Both the position numbers and the translations under genes were made by a program. Shown here piece by piece: positions 63,202 to 64,000 of a DNA stretch of 64,000 nucleotides. Position 1 is the first letter of the stretch. Each line of letters opens with the position of its first letter. Below the pieces are notes generated by a model. It ran no database searches and was not told the DNA's origin. It was given only the letters and a program-made list of their open reading frames with translations. This DNA comes from Hyphomicrobiales bacterium (lineage in GTDB: Bacteria > Pseudomonadota > Alphaproteobacteria > Rhizobiales > Rhizobiaceae). The DNA is taken from NCBI GenBank assembly GCA_900472295.1, contig UCIA01000009.1, positions 57,386 to 121,385 of the forward strand, read 5' to 3'.

Positions 63202-63762
63202 ATGCCCAATCCAACCGTCGTCGGGTTTTCCGGCAATTTCACCCGGCCGTCCAAGACGCGCGGCTTCGTCGATCAGGTCGTCAGGGATATTGCGCGCCAG
63301 CATGGCCTGTCGGCCAGCACCTACGACATCGAGGACCTTGGCCCTTCGCTCGGGGCTGCCAAATGGGCACGCGATCTCGACGATCAGGCGCGGGCGATTT
63401 TCGACAGCGTCGTCAATGCCGATGTCCTGGTGGTGGGGTCGCCGACCTACAAGGGCAGCTACACCGGCCTGTTCAAGCACTTCTTCGACCTGTTCGATCC
63501 CGCATCCTTGCGCGGCAAGCCGGTGGTGCTGCTCGCGACAGGCGGCAACGACCGCCACGCACTGATCGTCGAACACCAGCTGCGGCCGCTGTTCGGCTTC
63601 TTCGAGGCGCTGACCTTGCCGACAGGGATCTACGCCACGGACAAGGATTTTTCCGACGGCGTGCTGCGGGCAGAACCCATCCTGAAGCGCGTCGAGCAGG
63701 TCGTCGGCGAAGCCGGGCTGGTGCTGGCCAGTCGCTCGGCTGCCAGTGTCGCTGCCGGATAG
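63202..63762 (+). CDS. NAD(P)H-dependent FMN reductase, SsuE/MsuE type
   Basis: 186 residues with the flavodoxin-like fold: VVGFSGNFTRPSKTRGFVDQV (phosphate-binding loop), VVGSPTYKGSYTGLFKHFFDLFDPASLRGKPVVLLATGGNDRHALIVEHQLRPLFGFFEA by pieces. The SPTYKGSYTG motif is characteristic of SsuE-type reductases that supply FMNH2 to sulfonate monooxygenases. No such monooxygenase is in the window. The ATG at 63202 follows AAGAGGTG. It is divergent from the ThDP enzyme gene across 268 bases. Confidence 0.87.
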   Translation: MPNPTVVGFSGNFTRPSKTRGFVDQVVRDIARQHGLSASTYDIEDLGPSLGAAKWARDLDDQARAIFDSVVNADVLVVGSPTYKGSYTGLFKHFFDLFDPASLRGKPVVLLATGGNDRHALIVEHQLRPLFGFFEALTLPTGIYATDKDFSDGVLRAEPILKRVEQVVGEAGLVLASRSAASVAAG

Positions 63763-63783
63763 AGCGAGGTAGGCTGGTCGCCC

Positions 63784-63819
63784 AGACATAACGGCCCCGC
63801 GAGCGGAGCCGTTATGTCT
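63784..63819. terminator. Hairpin between convergent genes
   Basis: AGACATAACGGC at 63784-63795 pairs exactly with GCCGTTATGTCT at 63808-63819, with further pairing inside the loop. It lies between the FMN reductase stop and the stop of the converging gene, fitting a shared terminator, but no T run follows on either strand. Confidence 0.6.
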
Positions 63820-63833
63820 AGCGAAAGGCGAGC

Positions 63834-64000
63834 TTACTTGCTGCCGCCGTGGGTTTTAACATTGCTGCAGAATTCCGGGTGGCCGTTGGCCGCGTTGGCA
63901 TTCTTTGCCTCGTCTTCACAGGCCTTAATCATCGCCGTCTGATCGTCGGGCGTCAGCGCCTTCCAGGCCTTCACGAAGTCGTCCTCGCCGACCATCGTCT
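63834..64000 (-). CDS. Unknown protein, C-terminal 54 residues
   Basis: The minus-strand frame runs from the window edge to a TAA at 63834-63836; the start lies beyond base 64000. The visible part reads TMVGEDDFVKAWKALTPDDQ, then TAMIKACEDEAKNANAANG and HPEFCSNVKTHGGSK. It is hydrophilic with two cysteines 26 residues apart (one in KACED, one in EFCSN) and no membrane segment. The layout suggests a small soluble, possibly periplasmic, disulfide-containing protein, but the N-terminus needed to judge a signal peptide is missing. I do not recognise the family. It converges with the FMN reductase gene across a hairpin. Confidence 0.65.
   Translation of the reverse strand, partial: TMVGEDDFVKAWKALTPDDQTAMIKACEDEAKNANAANGHPEFCSNVKTHGGSK

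Overview
The window is high-GC chromosomal or megaplasmid DNA from an alphaproteobacterium of the order Hyphomicrobiales, most likely Mesorhizobium or a close relative. The evidence is the codon use, the many sugar ABC importers, an alpha-galactoside locus laid out like the agp/aga locus of Sinorhizobium meliloti, and intergenic palindromic repeats of the kind common in Mesorhizobium genomes. This assignment rests on recall of families, not on a search. No rRNA, tRNA, CRISPR array, intact insertion sequence or replication origin was seen.

Layout. 1-9275 is a siderophore island: the end of a TonB-dependent receptor, a small conserved protein, an RhtX/FptX-type inner-membrane importer, an opposite-strand MFS pump (probable exporter) and a four-gene operon in the order iucA-iucB-iucC-iucD (aerobactin type). 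9276-10046 holds no intact gene. 10047-13074 is a sugar-acid group (lactonase-like amidohydrolase, SDR dehydrogenase, mannonate dehydratase). 13188-19917 is an OmpR/EnvZ-type two-component pair facing an AcrAB-type RND pump. 20317-28664 holds a small exported protein, an orphan PhnM-like amidohydrolase and, divergent from it, a compact operon of unrecognised pathway (lactone oxidase, D-threonine-aldolase-like PLP enzyme, aldehyde dehydrogenase, esterase) followed by an MFS permease. 28848-30696 is a DyP peroxidase with an encapsulin-targeting tail, followed by an encapsulin shell gene that is broken by a one-base frameshift as written. 30765-32869 is a dehydrogenase/LysR pair bounded on the left by a decayed copy of the 3' end of the dgoD gene that bounds it on the right.

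33018-42970 is a pentose/galactose oxidative island: dgoD and a FadR-type regulator on one strand, and araFGH, a mutarotase, a dehydrogenase, an IlvD/Edd-type arabinonate dehydratase and a DHDPS-family keto-deoxy-acid enzyme on the other. 43022-44764 is a GlxA-type AraC regulator interrupted by an in-frame amber codon, divergent from a DJ-1/PfpI protein. 44887-51188 is a FadR-type regulator, a Cys/Met-metabolism PLP enzyme and a CUT1-type ABC importer. 51204-61283 matches agpT-agaL1-agpABCD-agaL2 for alpha-galactoside uptake and hydrolysis. The end holds an orphan ThDP enzyme, an FMN reductase and the 3' end of an unknown gene.

Together the genes describe a soil or plant-associated bacterium that scavenges iron and uses plant-cell-wall and seed sugars (arabinose, galactose, raffinose-type galactosides). 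The points most worth checking are the broken encapsulin, the duplicated dgoD tail, the amber codon in the GlxA-type regulator, the unrecognised lactone-oxidase operon with its paired 21-bp repeats, and the hairpins between binding-protein and permease genes in all three ABC operons.
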